From assembly GCA_021160685.1 (NCBI GenBank), contig JAGHCC010000254.1, positions 1 through 7,178 on the forward strand: a stretch of 7,178 nt of DNA, written 5' to 3'. Shown here piece after piece: positions 1-5,068 of this stretch. The stretch is from Desulfobulbaceae bacterium. GTDB lineage: Bacteria; Desulfobacterota; Desulfobulbia; Desulfobulbales; SURF-16. Both the position numbers and the translations under genes were made by a program. The first letter of the stretch is position 1. Each line of letters starts with the position of its first letter. The notes below the pieces were generated by a model. The model made no database searches and was not told the DNA's origin. It saw only the letters and a list, made by a program, of their open reading frames with translations.

Positions 1-65
1 GTCTGGCTGATCCCTTCCCTCTTCAACACCTTCAACACCGTCATCCCAATTATCTTCACATCCAG
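1..65 (-). pseudogene. Detached C-terminal coding remnant of the sugar transferase
   Basis: Directly after the TGA at 68-66 the same reading frame continues without another stop to the window edge. It encodes 21 residues starting LDVKII and ending KVLKREGISQ. In monotopic sugar phosphotransferases the conserved text at this point reads WS-x-WLDLKI...VLKREGIS, so only a Trp codon is missing. The simplest reading is a TGG to TGA transition in codon 183. The segment is the lost tail of the gene at 66-614, not a separate gene. The true end lies outside the window. Confidence 0.8.
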
Positions 66-614
66 TCACACCGACCAATGATCCACATACCACACATCGT
101 ACTTAAACTTATCTTCCCAACTAATAGCATTTCGCCCATTAACCTGCGCCCAGCCTGTGAGGCCCGGTTTCACCTCATGCCGTCGTGCCTGTTCAGGCGT
201 GTAGCGATCAAGATATTGCATCAGAAGTGGCCTCGGACCCACGACACTCATATCTCCCTTTATAATATTTAATAATTCAGGCAATTCATCAATACTCATC
301 TTCCGCAAAAACCGCCCTATAGGAGTCAACCGCTCCCCATCCGGCAACAGATTCCCCTCATCATCCCGCCCATCAGTCATAGTGCGAAATTTATAAATAG
401 TAAAAGGTCTGCCGCGCAGCCCCGGCCGCACCTGCCGGAAAAGGACCGGCGAGCCGATCTTAAGTCGTACCAGAATTCCAATAAGAACAAGAACAGGTGA
501 CAAAATAATCACGGAAGGAATAGAAATTGCTAGGTCAAAAAAACGCTTAAAGAAAGGGTGGCCGAAGACCGGAAACCGGAGACCGAGGGACGGAGAATGG
601 GATCCGGATAACAT
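66..614 (-). CDS. Undecaprenyl-phosphate sugar phosphotransferase (PglC/WcaJ-type), cut by a premature TGA
   Basis: Bacterial sugar transferase family: transfers a sugar-1-phosphate from a UDP-sugar to undecaprenyl phosphate at the inner membrane, the first step of surface-polysaccharide assembly. Visible in order: a re-entrant hydrophobic helix at about residues 27-50 with the family Ser-Pro (S39-P40), KFRTM at 75-79, the catalytic Asp-Glu pair in SIDELPELLN (D109, E110), GDMSVVGPRP at 120-129, and GWAQVNGR at 154-161. It stops at 182 residues right after DVWYVDHWSV. The relatives I know continue for roughly 20-40 more residues, and that continuation is visible in frame past the stop. The N-terminus is also odd. 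About 20 residues precede the usual FFKRFFDL start, and they are encoded by a period-7 repeat. ATG 614 is the only start codon before the membrane helix, and it lies one base after the upstream stop codon. Family assignment is secure; activity of the truncated form is unknown. Confidence 0.9.
   Translation of the reverse strand: MLSGSHSPSLGLRFPVFGHPFFKRFFDLAISIPSVIILSPVLVLIGILVRLKIGSPVLFRQVRPGLRGRPFTIYKFRTMTDGRDDEGNLLPDGERLTPIGRFLRKMSIDELPELLNIIKGDMSVVGPRPLLMQYLDRYTPEQARRHEVKPGLTGWAQVNGRNAISWEDKFKYDVWYVDHWSV
564..598. repeat. Period-7 GA/CT repeat, left arm of the cassette inverted repeat
   Basis: Read on the minus strand this is a run of heptads of the form CTCCGGT / TCTTCGG / TTTCCGG. Positions 564-593 match the reverse complement of 982-1011 at 24 of 30 positions, so the two arrays form an imperfect inverted repeat around the four-helix-bundle gene. 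This arm is translated as part of the N-terminus of the sugar transferase. Confidence 0.7.
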
Positions 615-615
615 T

Positions 616-978
616 CTAAAATTTTTCCTTTCTGACCTTTATAAAATTATGAAGCATTGCTGAAATCTTCCTTGTCGACTCCAACAGCTCGTCACTGGTT
701 ACTTTATCAAAAACACCTATTTCTACAGCCAGATAAATTTGGGTCCTCAATTCAGAACAAGAACCTTTTGAAATATATAGAAAATGGACAAAATCCTTGT
801 TTGTATTTCTCTCATAACCTTCCGCTATATTTGATGGAATGGAAACAGCAGCCCTCTGCATCTGGTCACGCAACCCATAATCACGACAAGCATTTAATGC
901 CCGATATATTTAAGTGGCCAGCCGCATTCCCTCTTTCCAAACCTCAAGGTCTTCAAACTTGCCAACTTTTTGCCTCAT
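616..978 (-). pseudogene. Four-helix-bundle protein (23S rRNA IVP family) with an in-frame TAA
   Basis: Reading from ATG 978 gives 22 residues, MRQKVGKFEDLEVWKEGMRL then AT, then TAA at 912-910, then in the same frame IYRALNACRDYGLRDQ and onward to TAG at 618-616. Ignoring the stop, the product is about 120 residues, the usual length of the four-helix-bundle/S23 family. That family was first seen as the ORF inside intervening sequences of 23S rRNA and is related to the Avd accessory proteins. The diagnostic segments RAAVSIPSNIAEGYER and FLYISKGSCSELRTQ are intact. No frameshift is needed; one point change explains the break. A GGAGG lies 7 bases before ATG 978, inside the period-7 array. The remaining 3' ORF could start at TTG 873 but would lack helix 1. 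The molecular function of free-standing members is not established. The gene interrupts a polysaccharide operon and ends one base before the next start, so translational coupling is possible. Confidence 0.85.
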
Positions 979-1015
979 CCCCCGTCCTCCCGTCTCCTGT
1001 CTCCGTTCTTCCTTC
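979..1015. repeat. Period-7 repeat, right arm of the cassette inverted repeat
   Basis: CT-rich heptads on the plus strand (CTCCCGT, CTCCTGT, CTCCGTT, CTTCCTT). On the minus strand they read GGAGACA, GGAGACG, GGAGGAC immediately before ATG 978, so each unit carries a Shine-Dalgarno-like GGAG core. They pair imperfectly with 564-598 (24 of 30 positions across 982-1011). Confidence 0.7.
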
Positions 1016-1140
1016 TTATTTTTGCGCCTTTGCGCCTTGGCGTGAGCCATTAATCTGCGTTCATCTGCGTTAATCTGTGGCCAATTATTCTTTTCTTTTT
1101 CTTTTATATTCTTGCGCCTTCTGCGACTTTTTGCGGCCAA
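1016..1140. repeat. Interspersed repeat block between glycosyltransferase and four-helix-bundle gene
   Basis: It contains the octamer series TTGCGCCT x2 then TGGCGTGAG (1022-1046), three decamers of the ATCTGCGTT type ending TGTGG (1051-1080), and a pyrimidine tract. It also holds a 19-base direct repeat with one mismatch (1076-1094 and 1132-1150) containing CCAATTATTCTTTT. The second copy runs into the glycosyltransferase stop codon. The same octamers, decamers and TGTGGC-AAT units recur at 4329-4353, 4605-4614, 6327-6353, 6567-6594 and 6757-6766. The minus strand can be translated through this block, but I treat that as an artefact. Confidence 0.75.
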
Positions 1141-2379
1141 TTATTCTTTTGCATTCCATTCCACCCAATCAACAAACCTATCCGCCAATTCGATCCTGTC
1201 AAAATTTCTTTCAGCCACCCTGCGCGCATTTTTGCCCATTTCAGCCGACTCATCCCTGTTATCCGCCATATATTCCAGCGCATCCGCAAAGGCCACCGGT
1301 TTTTCAGGGGGAACAACCACGCCGCATTTATTCTCGGCGATCATGTCCGCAAGCCATCCCGGATAGTTGTTAAGAACAGGCAGTCCTGCGGCGATGTAGT
1401 CGAAAAACTTGTTAGGAGAAGTGCCGTAATAAAAAGCCGGAACATTATCAAGAATCATCATCCCCACATCCACCTGCTGAAGTAACTCAGGTACACGAGT
1501 TTTGGGAATTGGATCAAGGAATATGCAATTTTCCAATCCTTCATCTACAGCCCTTTGCTTCAAGTGTGGTTTAAGCTTACCGTCACCAACAAACAGCAAG
1601 GATATGTCAGTCCTGCCTTTTTCTTTAAGAACACCTGCCGCATCCAAAACAGCATCCAGGCCATTGGCAATACCATGAGCACCGATAAAAATGCATCGAA
1701 GACCCTTTTGAGGAACGCCTGGAACTAGATTTGCGTCACCTTCCTGCTCGTTCTTGCCGGGTTTAAATATTTCAGGATCACAACCATTAGGAATCATGGC
1801 AACCTTTTTGCGAGCGCCCGCCCCCTTTAGCATGCCTTTGCGGATGCCCGGAGACAGCGCAACCCCGGCATGCATGGCAGCATAGGAGAATTGTTCAAGG
1901 ATTCCCATCCCCAGCAAGACGACCGGGTTTGAAACTACGCCCATGGCCTTTGGCAGCTCCGGCCAGAGATCCCTCACTTCAAAGACAAACCGCTTGCCCG
2001 GTTTCAGTATCCGCATAAAAATGCCGGGTATCCCCGCGGTGAGCGGGGTTGAGGTGGCAAAGAGTACATCATATTTTTCCTTCCAGGCAATATGGGTACT
2101 CTTTAATGCATACTTCAGGAAAACCAGGGCCCGCTTTGGCAGGCTGTCATAATTCGAATATACCAAATTGATCTCAATGACATCAATCCCATCTACCACC
2201 CCCCTGCGGATACCGTTTCTCCACTCTCCCTTGAGCCCTGTTTCGGCCATAAATCCTGAACCGCAAACCATTGTAACCTGGTGCCCACGGGCGATGAGCC
2301 TTTTGGCCATCTCATAGGAACGGGTTCCCGTGGAACCCTGGGGGGTTGAAAAATGCTGGTGGAAATATAGGATTTTCAT
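1141..2379 (-). CDS. Glycosyltransferase family 4, WbuB-like
   Basis: A GT-B fold glycosyltransferase of 412 residues, close to the usual length of the WbuB group. That group adds an amino sugar, often L-fucosamine or a relative, to a lipid-linked O-antigen or exopolysaccharide intermediate on the cytoplasmic face. The donor here cannot be told from sequence. Visible: an N-terminal acceptor-domain start MKILYFHQHFSTPQG followed by TGTRSYEMAKRL (18-28), EVRDLWPE at 134-141, the domain-linking IPNGCD near 196-201, a nucleotide-sugar segment GAHGIANGLDAV at 233-244, LLFVGDG at 261-267, and YGTSPNKFFDYIAAGLPVLN at 318-337, the WbuB-type version of the family donor-binding loop. Start ATG 2379 lies 27 bases after the heparinase-like gene, so the two are probably co-transcribed. 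I see no strong Shine-Dalgarno. The final codons A-K-E-stop lie inside a direct repeat shared with 1076-1094. Confidence 0.92.
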   Translation of the reverse strand: MKILYFHQHFSTPQGSTGTRSYEMAKRLIARGHQVTMVCGSGFMAETGLKGEWRNGIRRGVVDGIDVIEINLVYSNYDSLPKRALVFLKYALKSTHIAWKEKYDVLFATSTPLTAGIPGIFMRILKPGKRFVFEVRDLWPELPKAMGVVSNPVVLLGMGILEQFSYAAMHAGVALSPGIRKGMLKGAGARKKVAMIPNGCDPEIFKPGKNEQEGDANLVPGVPQKGLRCIFIGAHGIANGLDAVLDAAGVLKEKGRTDISLLFVGDGKLKPHLKQRAVDEGLENCIFLDPIPKTRVPELLQQVDVGMMILDNVPAFYYGTSPNKFFDYIAAGLPVLNNYPGWLADMIAENKCGVVVPPEKPVAFADALEYMADNRDESAEMGKNARRVAERNFDRIELADRFVDWVEWNAKE

Positions 2380-2406
2380 TTAGAGTCATAGACCGTATAT
2401 CTTTTT

Positions 2407-4227
2407 CTATCCATCAAAATCAAATTGAATCGTTGTCACAACCTTTTCCGGCGACAGACACCGTATTTCCAGCACAGGAATCAGGTGTTGCTCAAAGTAA
2501 TAGAGCGACTCGGGCAGTTCTATCAAGTTCAGTACTACTTCACTATCTGCCGCAACAGTCAACTGTAGTGCATCGCATCGAAGGCGCATGCCATCCAGTT
2601 CCCAATCCCGAGGTGCCAAACGCCAGCGGAGTACGGCTTCATTATCAAAGCCGGACAGTTCGTCAATCACCCGCCAGCCATCCTGCTGACGACGCACTTC
2701 ACGAATATGGCGTGCTCCCTGATAATCTGTATAGCCACTTTTCATAGAGCCATTCTCAGCATCAAATTCAAGCACATCAGGTTTAAGCCAGGCCCCAAAT
2801 AGAAAACGACCTAAGCGGGGCATCTGATCCCGTTTATCAAAACAGGCTGTGCTATGACTTCCTGTGCAGGGAAAATAGTCCAGGCTCTTCTCATCTGCAT
2901 TGTAACTGTACGTTCCCGCGTCCCTTATCCAGTTCACACCGTTATGCCACACATCCAGGTGCAGTGCATCAGCATGACTGGGTCGGAAACGATACACAGG
3001 CAGACGCAGCATGGCAAAGCCCGCATCATGTTTCAGACATGCATAGCCACCTTCGGCCATTAATGAGGATGCAGAATCTTCAATCGGCGGCAGCTCACGT
3101 ATATCCACAGCAAATAGTTTCAGCAAAGGATGTTTGACTTCAACCGCCCATGCCGCCTGCTTGAGAAAGACTGCAGCGCTAAGTTGTACGCTGGGCCTGA
3201 AATCACGGTAGTTTGCTTCTTCAAGATTGAAGAGACAGGCTCCGTCGTTAGCACCCAGGTTTGGTGCGTCACCGCTCCTGCTGTCTGTCATCCTGTGCAG
3301 CCATAAAACCGCCAACTTTACATGCGCATAATAGGCAGCGCTGAATTCACCAACCCTGAAGCGTGAGCGCAGCAACTCGGTCAGCGACAAAACATCCAGC
3401 ATCAGCCGGTGGTAGGTCACCGATTGCTGGGAAAAGCTGCCATCGGCCATTATCAAATTCTTTACCCGGTTTTCCAGCCAATACCGACCTTGACACGCCC
3501 ATTTTTCACCATGCCTGCGTTGTTTTTTATCGCCATGCAATATCAGGTAATGCCCAGCAACAAATAAGGCCGAGGCCTCGCTAATGCCATGGTTATTATC
3601 CTGGGCCATGGCATAACGCAGGGTAGGAAAGATTCTCTTTAGATGGATTTCCAGGAGCTGCAGAAATCCCGGCTGCGGCTTATCAAAACATTCATTAATG
3701 GCCAGAGCAGCTACCAGTAAATTAAGACACCGTAATGATGCCTCCTGGCCGCATTTCCAATTGATCCCGCCATTAACCGGATTGCGCAAAGCCCAATCCC
3801 GCAACCACAGTTCCAGCCGTCCAAGGGCTGCATTATTCCCACAGCGATATTCCCAGGCCATGCGCGGCAACCAGTCAAAACGGGAAGCATCCCAAACCGT
3901 TTTGATATCTCCAAGTTCCGGTATGAAATCAGGAATCTCTGTCCAATGACGATCAGGAGCATCGTATCGCGTTTTGTTCCAGGGATTAACAAACCAATCA
4001 GGGGGAGAGGAGACTTGCTGATTGTGATAGGAAAAATAGCTGAGAGGCACGCGGTCTCCGCTATCGGCTGCGCTATCAGACAAAAACGGGCCGTACAGCG
4101 GGATACCGATGGGAAACCGATAACGATAATAGCCGATATGTTTATTGAACCTGTAAGCGGCTACCGTTGCAACATTTCCAAGGCCAAGCCGACGCCAGGT
4201 TTTCAGCTTAAGCCAAAAATTATTCAT
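2407..4227 (-). CDS. Heparinase II/III-family polysaccharide lyase-like protein
   Basis: A protein of 606 residues with the layout of heparinase II/III-like proteins: an alpha-helical toroid (about 100-370) followed by a beta-sandwich (about 385-600). Candidate catalytic residues fit the family: H213 in AQDNNHGISEAS, Y272 in SVTYHRLMLD, and H418 or H423 in SHADALHLDVW. From memory, Pedobacter heparinase II uses H202, Y257 and H406, a similar spacing. Family enzymes cleave uronic-acid polysaccharides by beta-elimination. Members in polysaccharide operons are thought to edit or degrade the product, though this is rarely tested. The N-terminus (WRRLGLGNVATVAAYRFNKH) resembles operon-associated members, and I see no clear signal peptide or membrane segment, so the compartment is uncertain. 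Start ATG 4227 is preceded only by a weak GAG. The 27-base gap to the glycosyltransferase argues for one operon. Confidence 0.9.
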   Translation of the reverse strand: MNNFWLKLKTWRRLGLGNVATVAAYRFNKHIGYYRYRFPIGIPLYGPFLSDSAADSGDRVPLSYFSYHNQQVSSPPDWFVNPWNKTRYDAPDRHWTEIPDFIPELGDIKTVWDASRFDWLPRMAWEYRCGNNAALGRLELWLRDWALRNPVNGGINWKCGQEASLRCLNLLVAALAINECFDKPQPGFLQLLEIHLKRIFPTLRYAMAQDNNHGISEASALFVAGHYLILHGDKKQRRHGEKWACQGRYWLENRVKNLIMADGSFSQQSVTYHRLMLDVLSLTELLRSRFRVGEFSAAYYAHVKLAVLWLHRMTDSRSGDAPNLGANDGACLFNLEEANYRDFRPSVQLSAAVFLKQAAWAVEVKHPLLKLFAVDIRELPPIEDSASSLMAEGGYACLKHDAGFAMLRLPVYRFRPSHADALHLDVWHNGVNWIRDAGTYSYNADEKSLDYFPCTGSHSTACFDKRDQMPRLGRFLFGAWLKPDVLEFDAENGSMKSGYTDYQGARHIREVRRQQDGWRVIDELSGFDNEAVLRWRLAPRDWELDGMRLRCDALQLTVAADSEVVLNLIELPESLYYFEQHLIPVLEIRCLSPEKVVTTIQFDFDG

Positions 4228-4355
4228 CTCTGAGCACGTAACTGCCGGAAGGATTTAAGTTCAACAATGACAGATGGATCCCGCTATTTTGTCATCTGCC
4301 GCCAATTTATCTTTTTATCTTTTTATCCTTGCGCCTTTGCGCCTTTGCGTGAGAC
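4228..4355. repeat. Spacer upstream of the heparinase-like gene with octamer repeats
   Basis: After about 40 unremarkable bases it holds CAGATG and CATCTG arms (4271-4299 region), then period-8 repeats TTATCTTT x2-3 (about 4307-4328). These run directly into TTGCGCCT x2 and TTGCGTGAG (4329-4353), which match 1022-1046 at 24 of 25 positions. Any operon promoter should lie in or upstream of this region, but I find no convincing -35/-10 pair on the minus strand. Confidence 0.6.
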
Positions 4356-4356
4356 A

Positions 4357-4388
4357 TCTTTTTCTTTTCTTTTCTTTTTTCTTTTTCT
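4357..4388 (+). repeat. Pyrimidine tract
   Basis: 32 consecutive pyrimidines, almost all T with regular single C residues. On the minus strand this is a purine tract lying about 130 bases upstream of the heparinase-like start. It is followed at 4400-4430 by a degenerate CTGCGTCTT unit of the same spacer family. No function can be assigned. Confidence 0.6.
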
Positions 4389-4462
4389 ATAAATATATCT
4401 GCGTGCCTCTGCGTCTTTCTGCCGCTAATAATTGCTTTTTTTGTTTTTGCGTATTTTGCGCC

Positions 4463-4517
4463 TTTTTGTTTACCCAGTTAAATCTCTGTTGCCTTTATTT
4501 AACCGGGGCGGCTAATT
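4463..4517. repeat. Repeat with GTTAAAT/ATTTAAC stem, copy A
   Basis: TTTTTGTTTACCC followed by GTTAAAT, a 13-base loop and ATTTAAC (inverted arms at 4477-4483 and 4497-4503), then CGGGGCGGC. Flanking CCC and GGG extend the pairing around one mismatch. It matches 4623-4705 after removal of a 33-base insertion there; the stem-loop part is identical at 25 of 27 positions. Confidence 0.65.
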
Positions 4518-4527
4518 ATTCTTTTTC

Positions 4528-4549
4528 TTTTTTTCGCGAAGCGATGACA
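4528..4549 (+). repeat. T7-CGCGAAGCGATGACA repeat, copy 1
   Basis: Seven T residues followed by CGCGAAGCGATGACA. Identical sequence recurs at 7157-7178, and at 6672-6691 with six T residues and ending GATGAC. It contains the short stem TCGC-GAA-GCGA. The T run lies on the wrong side of the stem for an intrinsic terminator on the plus strand, and the minus strand has an A run after it. Confidence 0.8.
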
Positions 4550-4553
4550 CTTT

Positions 4554-4580
4554 TTTATTCGGTCAGGTCGACCGAATAAA
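4554..4580. other. Perfect 11-bp stem-loop
   Basis: TTTATTCGGTC, loop AGGTC, then GACCGAATAAA: eleven perfectly paired bases around a five-base loop. No T run follows on either strand, so it is not a typical terminator. It lies just after the CGCGAAGCGATGACA repeat. It could be a protein-binding palindrome or an RNA hairpin. Confidence 0.6.
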
Positions 4581-4591
4581 TGTCCGTGTGA

Positions 4592-4614
4592 GTCCGTGTG
4601 GGTCTGTGGCTAAT
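4592..4614 (+). repeat. GTGTGGGTCTGTGGCTAAT repeat, copy 1
   Basis: Matches 6744-6766 with one mismatch in 23 bases. The TGTGGC-AAT core also occurs at 1076-1085. A shortened form at 6776-6786 supplies the stop codon of the GxxExxY gene. Confidence 0.7.
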
Positions 4615-4622
4615 TCTCGTAT

Positions 4623-4709
4623 TTTTTGTTTACCCCGCCTGCCCCGTAGCTCCGGGAGATGGTACTGGGGTTAAATCTCTTTTGCATTTATTTAACAGGG
4701 GCGGCAATT
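4623..4709. repeat. Repeat copy B carrying a nested CCCCGTA hairpin module
   Basis: Same framework as 4463-4517 (TTTTTGTTTACCC, then GTTAAAT...ATTTAAC, then GGGGCGGC), but interrupted between 4636 and 4669 by about 33 extra bases. The extra part contains CCCCGTA (4642-4648) pairing with TAC-T-GGGG (4663-4670) around an inner CTC/GAG stem. A second copy of the hairpin module stands alone at 6117-6148 (29 of 32 identical). One repeat therefore appears inserted into another. Confidence 0.7.
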
Positions 4710-4811
4710 CAAAATCGTTTCAATCACCCGCTCCAAATCCCCCTCAATTTTCCATTGATTAAAGCTCGTTTCTTTCCTTCCAATTAAAAATCCAAAATTA
4801 AAAATCGCCAT
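4692..4811 (-). pseudogene. Possible short coding remnant, not recognised
   Basis: An open frame of 39 codons on the minus strand from ATG 4811 to TAA 4694-4692. The 3' two thirds look protein-like, with SFNQWKIEGDLERVIETI forming a plausible amphipathic helix. The 5' part is the A/T-rich spacer repeat AATTAAAAATCC, and the stop comes from the GTTAAAT repeat. There is no Shine-Dalgarno. I do not recognise a family. It may be the tail of a lost gene, or chance. Confidence 0.25.
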
Positions 4812-4977
4812 TCAATTGCTGTTTTGTCAAGAATGAAGACCTGACCCCTTTGTTTTCTTCCTGGTTGAGCAGGGGAGTTATTTGAGAACTTAGCCGGTAA
4901 ATTTGACAACAATCTGATTATCAAAGCATTTTTTTAAGGCACAAAGCATCTGAGTTGTAGAGGTAAGAAAAAAACTC

Positions 4978-5006
4978 TTGACAATGACGACCAGCATACT
5001 TAGTAT
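4978..5006 (+). promoter_or_regulatory. Candidate sigma-70 promoter on the plus strand
   Basis: TTGACA (4978-4983, perfect -35), 17-base spacer, TAGTAT (5001-5006, 4 of 6 matches to -10). A GGAGG at 5014-5018 and ATG at 5024 follow. It points into the 3' end of the DUF3800 gene, opposite to every real gene here. Confidence 0.4.
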
Positions 5007-5023
5007 TGATATTGGAGGCTTTA

Positions 5024-5068
5024 ATGGCGAAGGCTGTCATTGCCTTTTTTTTATTCTTCATACCTTGA
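5024..5068 (+). CDS. Possible 14-residue peptide with a good ribosome site
   Basis: ATG 5024 follows GGAGG by five bases and opens a 14-codon frame, MAKAVIAFFLFFIP, ending at TGA 5066-5068. The peptide is hydrophobic after its first three residues. It overlaps the last codons of the convergent DUF3800 gene. It may be a real small peptide, a leader, or the surviving start of a gene whose body was replaced. The evidence is the promoter, ribosome site and start in proper spacing only. Confidence 0.2.
   Translation: MAKAVIAFFLFFIP
5030..5052 (+). terminator. Weak intrinsic terminator candidate
   Basis: AAGGC (5030-5034), loop TGTCATT, GCCTT (5042-5046), with eight T residues from 5045. The stem is only five pairs, so it is marginal. 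It would end plus-strand transcripts, while the minus strand lacks a T run after the stem. Confidence 0.35.

Noticed and set aside
66..68. TGA as selenocysteine or a reassigned Trp codon
   Set aside because: The family has Trp here, no convincing downstream selenocysteine hairpin is visible, all visible genes use TGG for Trp, and the neighbouring gene carries an unrelated TAA nonsense codon.
616..978. Avd protein of a diversity-generating retroelement
   Set aside because: The fold family is related, but there is no reverse transcriptase, template repeat or variable repeat in the window.
657..1073. 138-codon plus-strand frame
   Set aside because: It is antisense to the four-helix-bundle gene and runs into repeats. 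No family features and no ribosome site.
979..1140. N-terminal extension of the four-helix-bundle frame upstream to 1140 (about 54 extra residues)
   Set aside because: The extra residues are translated spacer repeats. The family start and a GGAGG fit ATG 978.
616..1140. Actual 23S rRNA with an intervening sequence
   Set aside because: No rRNA-like sequence flanks the gene; the neighbours are protein-coding.
2346..3949. Several plus-strand frames of 69-133 codons opposite the heparinase-like gene and the glycosyltransferase
   Set aside because: They are antisense shadows of well-supported minus-strand genes, without family motifs.
4274..4579. 101-codon plus-strand frame rich in Phe and Leu, resembling a membrane protein
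   Set aside because: It is a translation of pyrimidine tracts and the GCGCCTTT units. The hydrophobicity is an artefact of T-rich repeats.
4528..4580. Intrinsic terminators at the CGCGAAGCGA and TTTATTCGGTC stems
   Set aside because: No T run follows the stem on either strand.
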